This document shows, piece by piece, positions 39,096 to 47,216 of a DNA stretch of 64,000 nucleotides; positions within the stretch are counted from its first letter, which is position 1, and each line of letters starts with the position of its first letter. A program made the position numbers and the translations under genes. The stretch comes from DASYLJ01 sp964432595 (GTDB lineage Bacteria; Desulfobacterota; Binatia; DP-6), in NCBI GenBank assembly GCA_964432595.1, contig CAYSOF010000001.1, forward strand, positions 434,001 through 498,000, in the 5' to 3' direction. The notes below the pieces were generated by a model that saw only the letters and a list, made by a program, of their open reading frames with translations, searched no databases and was not told where the DNA came from.

Positions 39096-40847
39096 GTGGT
39101 CGCCGGCATGTGGAGGCGGTGGATGGGTGTGGCAGCGCTCGCCGTGGCGGGCGGCTGCGCGACGCCGGCGGCGGACTACGACGTCCTCCTGATCACGCTC
39201 GACACGACGCGAGCGGATCGCCTCGGCGCCTACGGCGCCGCCGACGCGCACACGCCGGTCCTGGACGGCATCGCCGCTCGCGGCGTGCGCTTCACCGAGG
39301 CCGTCACGGTGGCGCCCGTCACCCTGCCGGCGCACGCGTCGATCCTGACCGGCCTCGAGCCGCCGTCGCACGGCGTGCACAACAACGGCGAGGCCCGGCT
39401 CGCGGACTCGCACACCACGCTCGCGGAGATCCTGTCCGCGCGCGGTCGCGACACGGCCGCGTTCGTCTCGTCGTTCGTGCTCGACGACCGCTTCGGCGTG
39501 GCCCAGGGCTTCGCGCACTACGACGACGAGCTGCCGGCGCCGCCGGGGCCGTTCCCCTCCGACGGGGCGGAGCGTGACGCCGTCGCGGTCACCGACGCGG
39601 CGCTCGCGTGGCTCGGCGGTCGTCCGGCGGACCGCCCGCTCTTCTGGTGGGTGCACTACTACGACGCCCACGCCCCGTACGCGCCGCCGCCGGATGCGCC
39701 GCGGCCGGGCTACGACGGCGAGATCGCGGTCATCGACGCGCAGATCGGCCGCCTCCTCGCCGCGCTCGAGGCGACGGGGCGTCGCGAGCGCACGATCGTG
39801 GTGGCCGTCGCGGACCACGGCGAGAGCCTCGGGGAGCACGGCGAGAGCACGCATTCCATCTTCATCTACGACGCGGTCGCGCGCGTGCCGTTCCTCGTCG
39901 AGGCGCCGGGGCTGCTCGCGCCCGGCGTGGTCGACGACGCCGTGGTTTCCGTCGTCGACGTGGCGCCCACGGTGCTCGGGTTGCTCGGCATCGCGGGCGC
40001 GTCGCCGATGGACGGGCGCGACGTCATCGCCGGTCCGCGCGATCCCGCGCGCGCCGTGTGGATCGAGAGCCTGGTGCCGTATCTCGACTACGGCTGGGCG
40101 CCGCTGTACGCGCTGCGCCGCCGCCACGACAAGCTCATCGCCGCCCCGCGTCCGGAGTACTACGACCTGCGCCGCGATCCGCACGAGCGCGTCAACGGGT
40201 ACGGCGACGGCGCGCCCGATGCCTTGGGCGCCGAGATGGCCGCGCGCCTCGCGCGTCAGCCCGACGCCGCGACCATCGCGGCAGGCGCCGCGCGCGTCGA
40301 GCCCGACGTCGCGGGGCGCCTCGCGGCGCTCGGCTACGTCACCGGCGCCGGGCCCGACGCGACGGGCACGCAGCCCGATCCGAAGGACCTCGTCTGGATC
40401 GTCGACCGTCTGGTCGAGACCAACCGGCATCTCGCGCGCGGGCGGACCGAGCAGGCGCTCCTGTCCATCGCCGATGCCGCGGTGGCGCATCCGCGCGATC
40501 GCAACGTGCTCTACCTGCTCGGCGAGGTGTACCTGCGGATGAACCGGCTCGCCGAGGCGGAGGCGGCCTATCATGCGGTGCAGGCCATCCGCCCCAAGGC
40601 CGATGCGGCGCTCGTGCTCGGCCAGATCGCCATCCTCGGCGGCCGCTGGGACGCCGCGCGGGCCCACCTCGATCACGCCGCGGCGCTCGACCCACGGCAC
40701 GGCGGCGTCGCCATCGCCGAGGGCGACCTGCTGGCGGCGACGGGTGACACCCGCGCGGCGGCGGCGAGCTACGAGCGCGCCGCCCGGATCGATCCGACGC
40801 GTGCGACGCACGTGGCCGCCGCACGGCGAGCGCGCCTCGAGCGCTGA
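39096..40847 (+). CDS. Sulfatase-fold (alkaline-phosphatase superfamily) protein with TPR tail
   Basis: A 583-residue exported protein. The N-terminus (MWRRWMGVAALAVAGGCATP) resembles a lipoprotein signal with Cys21. The alkaline-phosphatase-superfamily core begins YDVLLITLDTTRADRLGAYG and has a later VADHGESLGEHGES metal-binding loop. At the nucleophile site the sulfatase motif CxPxR is replaced by T76-L-P-A-H80; such members probably use Thr directly and act as phospho-transferases or hydrolases. The C-terminal ~170 residues are TPR-like helices (NVLYLLGEVYLRMNRLAEAE). Probably periplasmic and lipid-anchored. Confidence 0.82.
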   Translation: MVAGMWRRWMGVAALAVAGGCATPAADYDVLLITLDTTRADRLGAYGAADAHTPVLDGIAARGVRFTEAVTVAPVTLPAHASILTGLEPPSHGVHNNGEARLADSHTTLAEILSARGRDTAAFVSSFVLDDRFGVAQGFAHYDDELPAPPGPFPSDGAERDAVAVTDAALAWLGGRPADRPLFWWVHYYDAHAPYAPPPDAPRPGYDGEIAVIDAQIGRLLAALEATGRRERTIVVAVADHGESLGEHGESTHSIFIYDAVARVPFLVEAPGLLAPGVVDDAVVSVVDVAPTVLGLLGIAGASPMDGRDVIAGPRDPARAVWIESLVPYLDYGWAPLYALRRRHDKLIAAPRPEYYDLRRDPHERVNGYGDGAPDALGAEMAARLARQPDAATIAAGAARVEPDVAGRLAALGYVTGAGPDATGTQPDPKDLVWIVDRLVETNRHLARGRTEQALLSIADAAVAHPRDRNVLYLLGEVYLRMNRLAEAEAAYHAVQAIRPKADAALVLGQIAILGGRWDAARAHLDHAAALDPRHGGVAIAEGDLLAATGDTRAAAASYERAARIDPTRATHVAAARRARLER

Positions 40848-40883
40848 CTCAAGTCTTCTCTCGATTCTGCCGACCCTGCGCCC

Positions 40884-42296
40884 ATGCGTGGATGGAAGAT
40901 GGGTCGATGGGCAATGTTTGCCTCCCTCTCGTTGGGTATCGCGGCGCCGCTGCATGCCGAGCCCGGCGTGCATGTGAAGCAGGCGATCGCCGACAGCATG
41001 ACGCCCGAGGAGCTGGCCGCGTACACCGCACGCCTCGCGGCCGAGCTCGCGGCGCGCCGCGCCGTCGCGCCGCTGCCGGCCGACGTCTGCGACGGCGCGA
41101 CGGCCGAAGTGTCGGCGTTGCCCTTCGGCCCCGTCAGCGACACCACCATAGGCCAGACCGACGACATCGACCTGCCGTCGGACGTGACGGCCCCGACCTG
41201 TACCGCGGCCACGAGCTGCACGGGCGCCGGACCGATGGGCTCGCTGCCGCGCGGCGCCAGCTACACCGGCACGGGCACGGGCCCCGACCGCGTGTACAAG
41301 ATCCGCACCGACGCGCCCTGCGACCTCACGATCACGTTGGACCCGACCGGCGCCGAGGACATGAGCCTCATCGTGTTCGAGGCGGCCTGCTCCAACAACC
41401 TGGCCGACTGCGCCTGCGTCGACGACACGGGCACCGGCGGCGTGGCCGAGACCGTCACGCTGAGCGCCCAGGCCGGCATCGACTACTTCATCGTCGTCGA
41501 CGGCTACTCGACGGGCGCGACGCCGCCCGGTCCGTCGGGGCCGTTCGACCTCACGATCACCGGTACGGGCTGCAATCTGGTCGGCGAGGGAACGACGACC
41601 ACGACGTCCACCATCGAGCCCGAGACGACCACCACCAGCACGACGACGACCAGCACGACGACGATCCCGACGTCGAGCTCCTCGACGGTGCCGCCCGCCG
41701 GCGGCACGACGACGACCACGCTCGTCCCGTTCGGCCCGACCGGGTGCACCGGCGGCGCGTCGATCTCGAAGGCGAAGCTGCGGATCACGCAGCTGGCCGA
41801 TCCGTCGGGCGACGAGGGGCTCGACGTGTCCGGCGTGCTCGACTTCGCGCCGGGCGTCCCCGACCCGTTCAACCCGCCGGCGCTGGGCGCGCAGCTCCTC
41901 GTCGAGGATCTCGGCGCCGCGACGGTGCTGTTCGACCTCACGTCGGCGACCGCGCCCATCCCGCCGGGCGGGCGTGGCACCGGCTGCGCCGCCAAGGACG
42001 GCTGGAAGGGCACGCGCTACAAGAACCAGAGCGGTGCGCTACTCCCGCCGGCGTGTCCGCCCGGCAGCGCGCGCGGGCTCCGCACGCTGCAGCTCGCCGA
42101 CAAGCGCGCCAAGGGCAAGGGCGTCAAGTTCACCGCCATGGTGCGCGACGCGACCATCCCGCAGCCGCAGGGTCCGATCCGCGTCACCGTGGTCACCAGC
42201 GCCGGATCGTCGGCGGCCGGCGCCGGCCAGTGCGCTACGCACACCTTCGAGGCCGCCGGCTGCAAGCTCGGTCGCAAGGGCCTGTCCTGCAAATAG
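40884..42296 (+). CDS. Secreted protein with PPC-like domain, Thr linker and C-terminal domain
   Basis: A 470-residue exported protein (signal near FASLSLGIAAPLHA). Residues about 105-230 resemble a bacterial pre-peptidase C-terminal (PPC) beta-domain: VYKIRTDAPCDLTITLDPTG, then DYFIVVDGYSTGATPPGPSG. A Thr/Ser linker (about 237-281) follows. The C-terminal ~185 residues (GCAAKDGWKGTRYKNQSG, GLRTLQLADKRAKGKGVKF, CATHTFEAAGC) look like a divergent member of the domain shared by other secreted proteins here. No catalytic motif. A surface-attached binding protein is plausible. Confidence 0.72.
   Translation: MRGWKMGRWAMFASLSLGIAAPLHAEPGVHVKQAIADSMTPEELAAYTARLAAELAARRAVAPLPADVCDGATAEVSALPFGPVSDTTIGQTDDIDLPSDVTAPTCTAATSCTGAGPMGSLPRGASYTGTGTGPDRVYKIRTDAPCDLTITLDPTGAEDMSLIVFEAACSNNLADCACVDDTGTGGVAETVTLSAQAGIDYFIVVDGYSTGATPPGPSGPFDLTITGTGCNLVGEGTTTTTSTIEPETTTTSTTTTSTTTIPTSSSSTVPPAGGTTTTTLVPFGPTGCTGGASISKAKLRITQLADPSGDEGLDVSGVLDFAPGVPDPFNPPALGAQLLVEDLGAATVLFDLTSATAPIPPGGRGTGCAAKDGWKGTRYKNQSGALLPPACPPGSARGLRTLQLADKRAKGKGVKFTAMVRDATIPQPQGPIRVTVVTSAGSSAAGAGQCATHTFEAAGCKLGRKGLSCK
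41593..41725 (+). repeat. Thr/Ser codon tract (linker)
   Basis: In-frame ACG/ACC/AGC/TCG tract coding a mostly Thr/Ser linker, broken by short Pro/Glu pieces, in the gene at 40884. Confidence 0.75.
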
Positions 42297-42323
42297 CCGG
42301 CGGTTGACGCATCACCCGCGTCC

Positions 42324-43064
42324 GTGGATGGCAGGCGCATGGCCGTCACGAACAGCGGGTCGGGAACGAACGTCCACGAGATCGCGGACGGCATCTACCG
42401 CATCAACACGCCGGTCGAGATCCCCGGCGGCGCGTTCTCGTTCAACCAGTATCTGATCGCCGACGACGACCCGCTGCTCTTCCACACCGGGCCGCGGAAG
42501 CTCTTTCCGCTCGTGTCGGAGGCGGTGGCGAGCGTGCTGCCGGTCGACACGTTGCGGTGGGTCTCGTTCTCGCACGTCGAGGCCGACGAGTGCGGCTCGC
42601 TGAACGACTGGCTGCGCGCCGCGCCGCGCGCGCTGCCGTTGTGCGGCGCCGTCGCCGCGATGGTGTCGATCGAAGACCTGGCCGATCGCCCCCCGCGTGC
42701 GCTGGCGGATGGTGAGGTGCTGACGCTCGGGCGGCACGCGGTGCGCTGGTTCGACACGCCGCATCTGCCGCATGCGTGGGAGTGCGGTTTCCTCACCGAG
42801 GAACGCACGCGGACGCTCCTCTGCGGAGACCTGCTCACGCAACCGGGGCCCGGGAGCGCGCCGATCACCGAGCAAGACATCCTGGGCCCCAGCGAAGCGT
42901 TTCGAAGGAGCCTGGACTACTTCTCGCACTCGAAGAACGCGGACGCGCTGCTCGAACGGCTCGCCGTCACGAATCCCGCGACGTTGGCCTGCATGCACGG
43001 CAGCGCCTGGCGCGGCGACGGCGCCGCGCTGCTACGCGCGCTCGCCGCTTCGCTGCACGACTGA
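42324..43064 (+). CDS. Stand-alone flavodiiron-type metallo-beta-lactamase (ODP) protein
   Basis: A 246-residue protein (ATG 42324, or 42339). The metal site reads SHVEADECG, giving H84, E86 and D88 in the order of flavodiiron proteins rather than the HxHxDH of hydrolases. Later ligands are a His in TPHLPHAW (H147/H150), D169 in LLCGDLL, and H225 in ACMHGS. Flavodiiron proteins reduce O2 or NO using a fused flavodoxin; this protein has the diiron domain alone, so it may be an O2/NO sensor or need a separate flavoprotein. It is cytosolic and alone between secreted-protein genes. Confidence 0.8.
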   Translation: MDGRRMAVTNSGSGTNVHEIADGIYRINTPVEIPGGAFSFNQYLIADDDPLLFHTGPRKLFPLVSEAVASVLPVDTLRWVSFSHVEADECGSLNDWLRAAPRALPLCGAVAAMVSIEDLADRPPRALADGEVLTLGRHAVRWFDTPHLPHAWECGFLTEERTRTLLCGDLLTQPGPGSAPITEQDILGPSEAFRRSLDYFSHSKNADALLERLAVTNPATLACMHGSAWRGDGAALLRALAASLHD

Positions 43065-43085
43065 GAGCCGACGGCGTCGACACGC

Positions 43086-44207
43086 CTACGGCTTCTTCGC
43101 CTTCACGATCGTTCCGTCGGCCTTCTTGACGCTCGGGAGCGTCGCCTCGAAGCAGCCGGCACCGCGCGCGACGACCTGCACCCGCACGCTCCCCGCGCCC
43201 TGCAGCGCGGCGCCGACGCCGGTCGGGAGCGCGGCGAGCCCCTTCTTCGCCTTGTTGGCCGCCTTCACGATGAGCTGTCCCTTGCCGGCGGCACCGCCGG
43301 CGGCGGTGATCGCCGTCACGCCGGACGATGCGGCAGCCGGATCCGCGTAGCGCCATCCGGTCGTCTTCTTCGCCTTCCAGCAGGGCTTCTGCTTCGGACC
43401 GCACGAAGCGCCCGCCCGGTCGACGACGAGCTCGGCGACGCGCTGATCGCCGGCACCGTACAGACAGACGGCGTACCGCGTGTCGCCCGCGACGGGCGAG
43501 CCGAAGTCCGCCTGCGTGGTGGACGCGTCGAATCCGCGAAGCGCGATCGCAGCCTTCTCGTTGCCCGCGCGCTTCTCCGTCCACCCGAGGGTGGCCTTCG
43601 CGGCGGTCCGGCAGCCGGCGACCGGCGTGGTCGCGCACGGCGTGGCGATGGGCGGATCGGGTGGATCCGGCGGATCGGGCGGGTCTTCCGCCAGCGTGAA
43701 CTCGATCAGCTTTCCCGCGATCCCGGGGTTGCCTTCGGTGCGCCACTCCGCGCGCCGGAACGTCCCCGTGACGGCCATGGTCGTGTTGCCGCCGGGCGCG
43801 CCGTCGACGACGTCCTCGTCCACGACGTTGCCTTCGGCGTCGAGCGCGACCAGCTGCGCCGATTCGCCGGGGTCGAAGTAGACGACGAGCTGGAACTGCT
43901 GCGCGTCGGCAGGCGTGGAGGTGCCGGGCTCGACGAAGTCGAACACTGCGATCGCACCGAAGAGGTCCGGGGTGAAGAACAGGTGCTTCACGCTCGTCCC
44001 GAAGTCGTGGGCGATCGGCTCGATCGGGTCGCCACCCTCCGTCCGCGCCGAGAAGAGGATGCCGATGGGGCGCCACTGATCGGCGAGGACCGTGTCGTTC
44101 GCGACCGGCCCGCCGCCGTCGGGAAGCTCGGCGAGGTCGACGGCGACGGCGAACGCGGTTCCGGCGAGCAGCAGCGAGAGCACGACGGCGAGCACGCGGG
44201 TTCTCAC
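43086..44207 (-). CDS. Secreted protein with Pro-rich linker and shared C-terminal domain
   Basis: A 373-residue exported protein from GTG 44207, which directly precedes a signal peptide (TRVLAVVLSLLLAGTAFAVA). The first ~165 residues are a beta-rich domain (DLFGAIAVFDFVEPGTS, QFQLVVYFDPGESAQ). A DPP-repeat linker follows, then a C-terminal domain (DFGSPVAGDTRYAVCLYG, KPCWKAKKTTGWRYADP, GGAAGKGQLIVKA, GCFEATLPS) that matches the ending of the protein at 25685-27367. Function unknown; extracytoplasmic. Confidence 0.75.
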   Translation of the reverse strand: MRTRVLAVVLSLLLAGTAFAVAVDLAELPDGGGPVANDTVLADQWRPIGILFSARTEGGDPIEPIAHDFGTSVKHLFFTPDLFGAIAVFDFVEPGTSTPADAQQFQLVVYFDPGESAQLVALDAEGNVVDEDVVDGAPGGNTTMAVTGTFRRAEWRTEGNPGIAGKLIEFTLAEDPPDPPDPPDPPIATPCATTPVAGCRTAAKATLGWTEKRAGNEKAAIALRGFDASTTQADFGSPVAGDTRYAVCLYGAGDQRVAELVVDRAGASCGPKQKPCWKAKKTTGWRYADPAAASSGVTAITAAGGAAGKGQLIVKAANKAKKGLAALPTGVGAALQGAGSVRVQVVARGAGCFEATLPSVKKADGTIVKAKKP

Positions 44208-44275
44208 GCCCCAATCGTGCCCGCCGTCCACGCGCGGCGTCCACCGCCGCGCATACGAGAAAAGGCGTAGGGCGG

Positions 44276-44635
44276 TCAGCCCTGCCCGGGGATCGGCAGG
44301 CACTCCATGATCTCCACCGAATCGCCCGGGAAGATCGTGAAGTGCGGGTGGTTCTCGAACAGCTTGGCGGCGGCCTCATGGGACTCCGCCTGCACGACGA
44401 CGTAGCCGGTCAGGTCGTTCCTCGTGTCGGCGATGCCCTGCTTCGAGACGCGCTTCGTCCTGCCGAGCGGTCCACCCTGCTCGACGACGATCGCCGCATG
44501 CCGAGCCATCCAGCCGCCCCACGCCTCCATGCCCTCGGCCTCGAGGGCCTGGCGCTTCGCCGGGTCCATCTGCTCCCAGTTCGAGCGCTCTACGGCGCCT
44601 GCCGTCCCGATGTAGACGGCCATGAACTTCTTCAT
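44276..44635 (-). CDS. YCII-related protein
   Basis: A 119-residue ferredoxin-like (YCII/DGPF-type) protein from ATG 44635, which follows an AGGAG. It contains MKKFMAVYIGTAGAVERSNW, GGPLGRTKRVSKQGI and a helix AESHEAAAKLFENHPHFTIF. This family includes small cytosolic dimers of unclear role. It overlaps by 4 bp the stop of the YedE-like gene, so it ends the transporter operon. Confidence 0.78.
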   Translation of the reverse strand: MKKFMAVYIGTAGAVERSNWEQMDPAKRQALEAEGMEAWGGWMARHAAIVVEQGGPLGRTKRVSKQGIADTRNDLTGYVVVQAESHEAAAKLFENHPHFTIFPGDSVEIMECLPIPGQG

Positions 44636-45135
44636 CGCGTGCTCCTGTCGCAAAGTGGGCGAGCCGGTCCATCCGACTCATGGTCCATAGACGATGGAGT
44701 CGCACGGAATTCGACACGCGTCCTCGTGACGACGTCGACCGCCAGGAGCCCCGACGTCATCGCTGCGACGAAGATGAACGCCGGCGCCTCGCCCGCGGCG
44801 AGGCTGGTGAGCGCGGGACCGGGGCATATCCCGGCGAGGCCCCACCCGATGCCGAAGATCGCCGCGCCCGCGATCAGCCGCCCGTCGATCGAGCCCGCCG
44901 CGGGCAGCGCGAACGTCTCGGCGCACACGGGACGCCGCCGCCGCGTCGCGAGCGCCACGAACGCCGCGTTCGTCGCCGTGGCGACCAGCATCACGACGGC
45001 GAGCGTCGGGTCCCACGCGCCGGAGACGTCGAGGAAGCCGATGACCACCTGCGGGTGCGTCAGCCCCGACGCGGCGAGCCCCATGCCGAACAGGAGGCCG
45101 CTGCCGAGCGCCACGAGGATTGCGCGCAGGCTCAT
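44632..45135 (-). CDS. YeeE/YedE-type transporter, second half (second locus)
   Basis: A 167-residue membrane protein from ATG 45135 with FGIGWGLAGICPGPALTSLA, the same signature and Cys as the gene at 11481, and LLFGMGLAASGLTHPQVVIG at the front. It is the partner half of the next upstream gene, with 4-bp overlaps on both sides. This second copy lacks the persulfide enzymes of the first locus and is instead tied to a YCII protein. Confidence 0.83.
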   Translation of the reverse strand: MSLRAILVALGSGLLFGMGLAASGLTHPQVVIGFLDVSGAWDPTLAVVMLVATATNAAFVALATRRRRPVCAETFALPAAGSIDGRLIAGAAIFGIGWGLAGICPGPALTSLAAGEAPAFIFVAAMTSGLLAVDVVTRTRVEFRATPSSMDHESDGPARPLCDRSTR

Positions 45136-45539
45136 CGGAACGCCCCGTCGAGCACACGAACCGCCAGCATGCCGAACGCCGTGAACGTCGCGATCGCCGC
45201 CAGCGACCGTCGCGAGCCGCGTGCCACGCCGCACAGGCCGTGACCGCTCGTGCAGCCGTTGGCGAGCCGCGCGCCGATCCCGACGAGCAGGCCGGCCGCG
45301 ACGAGCCGGGACGTCGACGCGGCGTAGGCGTGCGGCAGCGCGCCTGGCTGCGCCGCCTCGACGAGCGCTCCGCCCGCGATCAGCGCGACCACGAACGCCA
45401 GCCGCCAGCCGCGCTCCGTGCCGGCCGGGGCGAGCCCGTGGGCGAGCATCCCGCTCACGCCCGCGATGCGCCCCTCGAGAAGGAACAGCAGGCCGGCGCC
45501 GATGCCGATCGATACCCCGCCGAGAATGCTCGTCGTCAT
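45132..45539 (-). CDS. YeeE/YedE-type transporter, first half (second locus)
   Basis: A 135-residue membrane protein from ATG 45539 carrying LANGCTSGHGLCGVARGS (C96, C103), like the gene at 11053. With the following gene it should form a thiosulfate/sulfane-sulfur channel. First gene of a three-gene minus-strand operon that faces an AraC-type regulator across a gap with repeated CTTGCCCG boxes. Confidence 0.83.
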   Translation of the reverse strand: MTTSILGGVSIGIGAGLLFLLEGRIAGVSGMLAHGLAPAGTERGWRLAFVVALIAGGALVEAAQPGALPHAYAASTSRLVAAGLLVGIGARLANGCTSGHGLCGVARGSRRSLAAIATFTAFGMLAVRVLDGAFR

Positions 45540-45569
45540 GCGCACGATGATCTCGCGCGGACGACGGGC

Positions 45570-45644
45570 CGGGCAACGCTCCGCGCCGCCGTTTGCCTTG
45601 CCCGTGACGCCGTCGCTTGCCCGATCCGCCGCGCGACTTGCCCG
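45570..45644. promoter_or_regulatory. Array of CTTGCCCG boxes in AraC/YeeE divergent promoter
   Basis: CTTGCCCG occurs at 45597-45604, 45616-45623 and 45637-45644, with start-to-start distances of 19 and 21 bp (two helical turns). Its inverse core CGGGCAA is at 45570-45576. Regular direct half-sites at two-turn spacing are typical of AraC-family operators. The array lies 27 bp before the AraC-type gene and 30 bp before the transporter gene. Confidence 0.6.
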
Positions 45645-45671
45645 CGCGTCTTCGTGTAGAAGAGCCGCGAC

Positions 45672-46604
45672 ATGGACGTGGTCTCCGACGTGCTGCGCGC
45701 GATCCGGCTCTCCGGCCTCGTGACGTTCCACACGGAGCTCACGGCGCCGTGGGGCCTGAGCGTGCCGCCGGCGACGGCGATGACGAAGATGTTCCAGCTC
45801 GGCTCGCGGCGGCTCATCCCCTTTCACGCGGTGGCGAAGGGCCGCTGCCTGTCGTTGCTGAACGAGAGCCACATGCTCGACGAGGGCGACGTCGTCATGT
45901 ACCCGCACGGCGACGGCCACGTCCTGGCGAGCGACGAGATCGTCGTGCCGACGCCGGTCGATCGCGTGCTGCCGGCGATCACGCCGACGGAGTTGGCGAT
46001 CGTGCGGCACGGCGGCGGCGGCACCGTCACGCGGCTGGTGTGCGGCTTCGTCCACTGCGACGACGCGGTCTTCAATCCGCTCGCCGCGGGGCTGCCGGCG
46101 GTGCTCTGCGGGCGCGGCATGCCGGGCCTGCTCCAGAACGCGCTCTCGGAGGCGGCGTCGCCGCGCGCGGGCACGACGACCCTATTGACGCGGCTCACGG
46201 AGCTGATGTTCGTCGAGGTGCTGCGCAACTTCATGGAGTCGCTGCCGGACGAGCAGACGGGATGGTTCGCCGGCCTGCGCGATCCCTACGTGGGGCGCGC
46301 GCTGCAGCGGCTGCACGCGGCGCCCGACCGCGACTGGACCGTCGACGAGCTCGGCCGCGCGGTCGGCCTGTCGCGCTCGGCGCTCGTCGATCGCTTCAAG
46401 ACGCTCATCGGCCAGCCGCCCATGACGTACCTGACCAACTGGCGCATCCAGCTCGCGACGCAGCTCCTGCGCGACACGCACGCCAGCGTGGCGAGCATCG
46501 GATCGCAGGTCGGCTATGCGTCGGAGGCCGCGTTCAACCGCGCGTTCCGCCGCGTGGTCGGCCAACCGCCCGCCGCGTGGCGCCGGCAGGCCGCGCTCGA
46601 CTGA
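45672..46604 (+). CDS. AraC-family regulator with cupin sensor
   Basis: A 310-residue regulator. The N-terminal ~180 residues form a cupin_6/AraC-binding-like sensor (GLVTFHTELTAPWGLSVPP, LLNESHMLDEGDVVMYPHGD). The C-terminal ~100 residues are the double helix-turn-helix of AraC (WTVDELGRAVGLSRSALVDR, then ASIGSQVGYASEAAFNRAF). Proteins of this subclass often control neighbouring stress genes. It very likely binds the CTTGCCCG boxes just upstream and controls both itself and the transporter operon. Confidence 0.9.
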   Translation: MDVVSDVLRAIRLSGLVTFHTELTAPWGLSVPPATAMTKMFQLGSRRLIPFHAVAKGRCLSLLNESHMLDEGDVVMYPHGDGHVLASDEIVVPTPVDRVLPAITPTELAIVRHGGGGTVTRLVCGFVHCDDAVFNPLAAGLPAVLCGRGMPGLLQNALSEAASPRAGTTTLLTRLTELMFVEVLRNFMESLPDEQTGWFAGLRDPYVGRALQRLHAAPDRDWTVDELGRAVGLSRSALVDRFKTLIGQPPMTYLTNWRIQLATQLLRDTHASVASIGSQVGYASEAAFNRAFRRVVGQPPAAWRRQAALD

Positions 46605-46608
46605 CGCG

Positions 46609-47172
46609 TCACTTCGGCGGCGTCCAGTCGCGGTGCAGCACGCGGCGCACCATCGGCTCGAAGGTCGCCATGGGCTCGCTGACGTAGTCGGGGTCGAACG
46701 AGACCTCGTCGTAGCGCGCGCAGAACTCCGCCGTGCGATCGAAGTGCGGGCTGCTGCGGTACTGGTCGCGCGCGTTCGGGTCGATGCCGAGGTGGCTGCC
46801 GTAGAAGTACACCTGGAACACGGGATGGTGCTCGAGCGTCCAGTGGTTGGCCTCGGAGACGAACGGCCGCAGAACGGCCGCGACCACTTCGCCGTGGTTG
46901 AACGGGCCGAGCGACTCGCCGATGTCGTGCAGCAGCGCGCAGACGACGTACTCCTCGTCGCGCCCGTCGCGCAGCGCGCGGGTCGCCGCCTGCAGGCTGT
47001 GGGCGAGCCGATCGACGGGATACGCGGCGTCGGCCTTCAGGTTCGTCAGGAGGCCCATCAGGAGGTCGGGCAGCTTGCCGATGTTCTCCTCGTGCACGCG
47101 GGCGAGCACGGCGTAGTCGGCATCGGTGCCCTCGTCCATGCGGCGGAAGTGCATGCGTCCGTCGTCGGCCAT
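46609..47172 (-). CDS. HD-domain metal-dependent hydrolase/oxygenase
   Basis: A 187-residue protein with an HD-type site: H58 in DRLAHSLQAATRA, H82-D83 in LLHDIGESL, then a His in FNHGEVVAAVL and HH in TLEHHPVFQVYFYG. The pattern recalls the mixed-valence diiron HD oxygenases (PhnZ/myo-inositol oxygenase group) as well as HD hydrolases, so the reaction is open. It lies downstream of the porin-sulfatase genes on the same strand (44-bp gap) and ends 4 bp from the convergent AraC gene. Confidence 0.75.
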   Translation of the reverse strand: MADDGRMHFRRMDEGTDADYAVLARVHEENIGKLPDLLMGLLTNLKADAAYPVDRLAHSLQAATRALRDGRDEEYVVCALLHDIGESLGPFNHGEVVAAVLRPFVSEANHWTLEHHPVFQVYFYGSHLGIDPNARDQYRSSPHFDRTAEFCARYDEVSFDPDYVSEPMATFEPMVRRVLHRDWTPPK

Positions 47173-47216
47173 GGCGCTCCGATACGTCCGCCCCCGATGC
47201 GGCGCAAGGTGCGCGC

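Noticed and set aside
39096..40847. Loss of the CxPxR motif taken as a sign of a dead sulfatase
   Set aside because: TLPAH at this site is common in a branch of the alkaline-phosphatase superfamily and other metal ligands are kept, so the gene is better seen as a different enzyme type.
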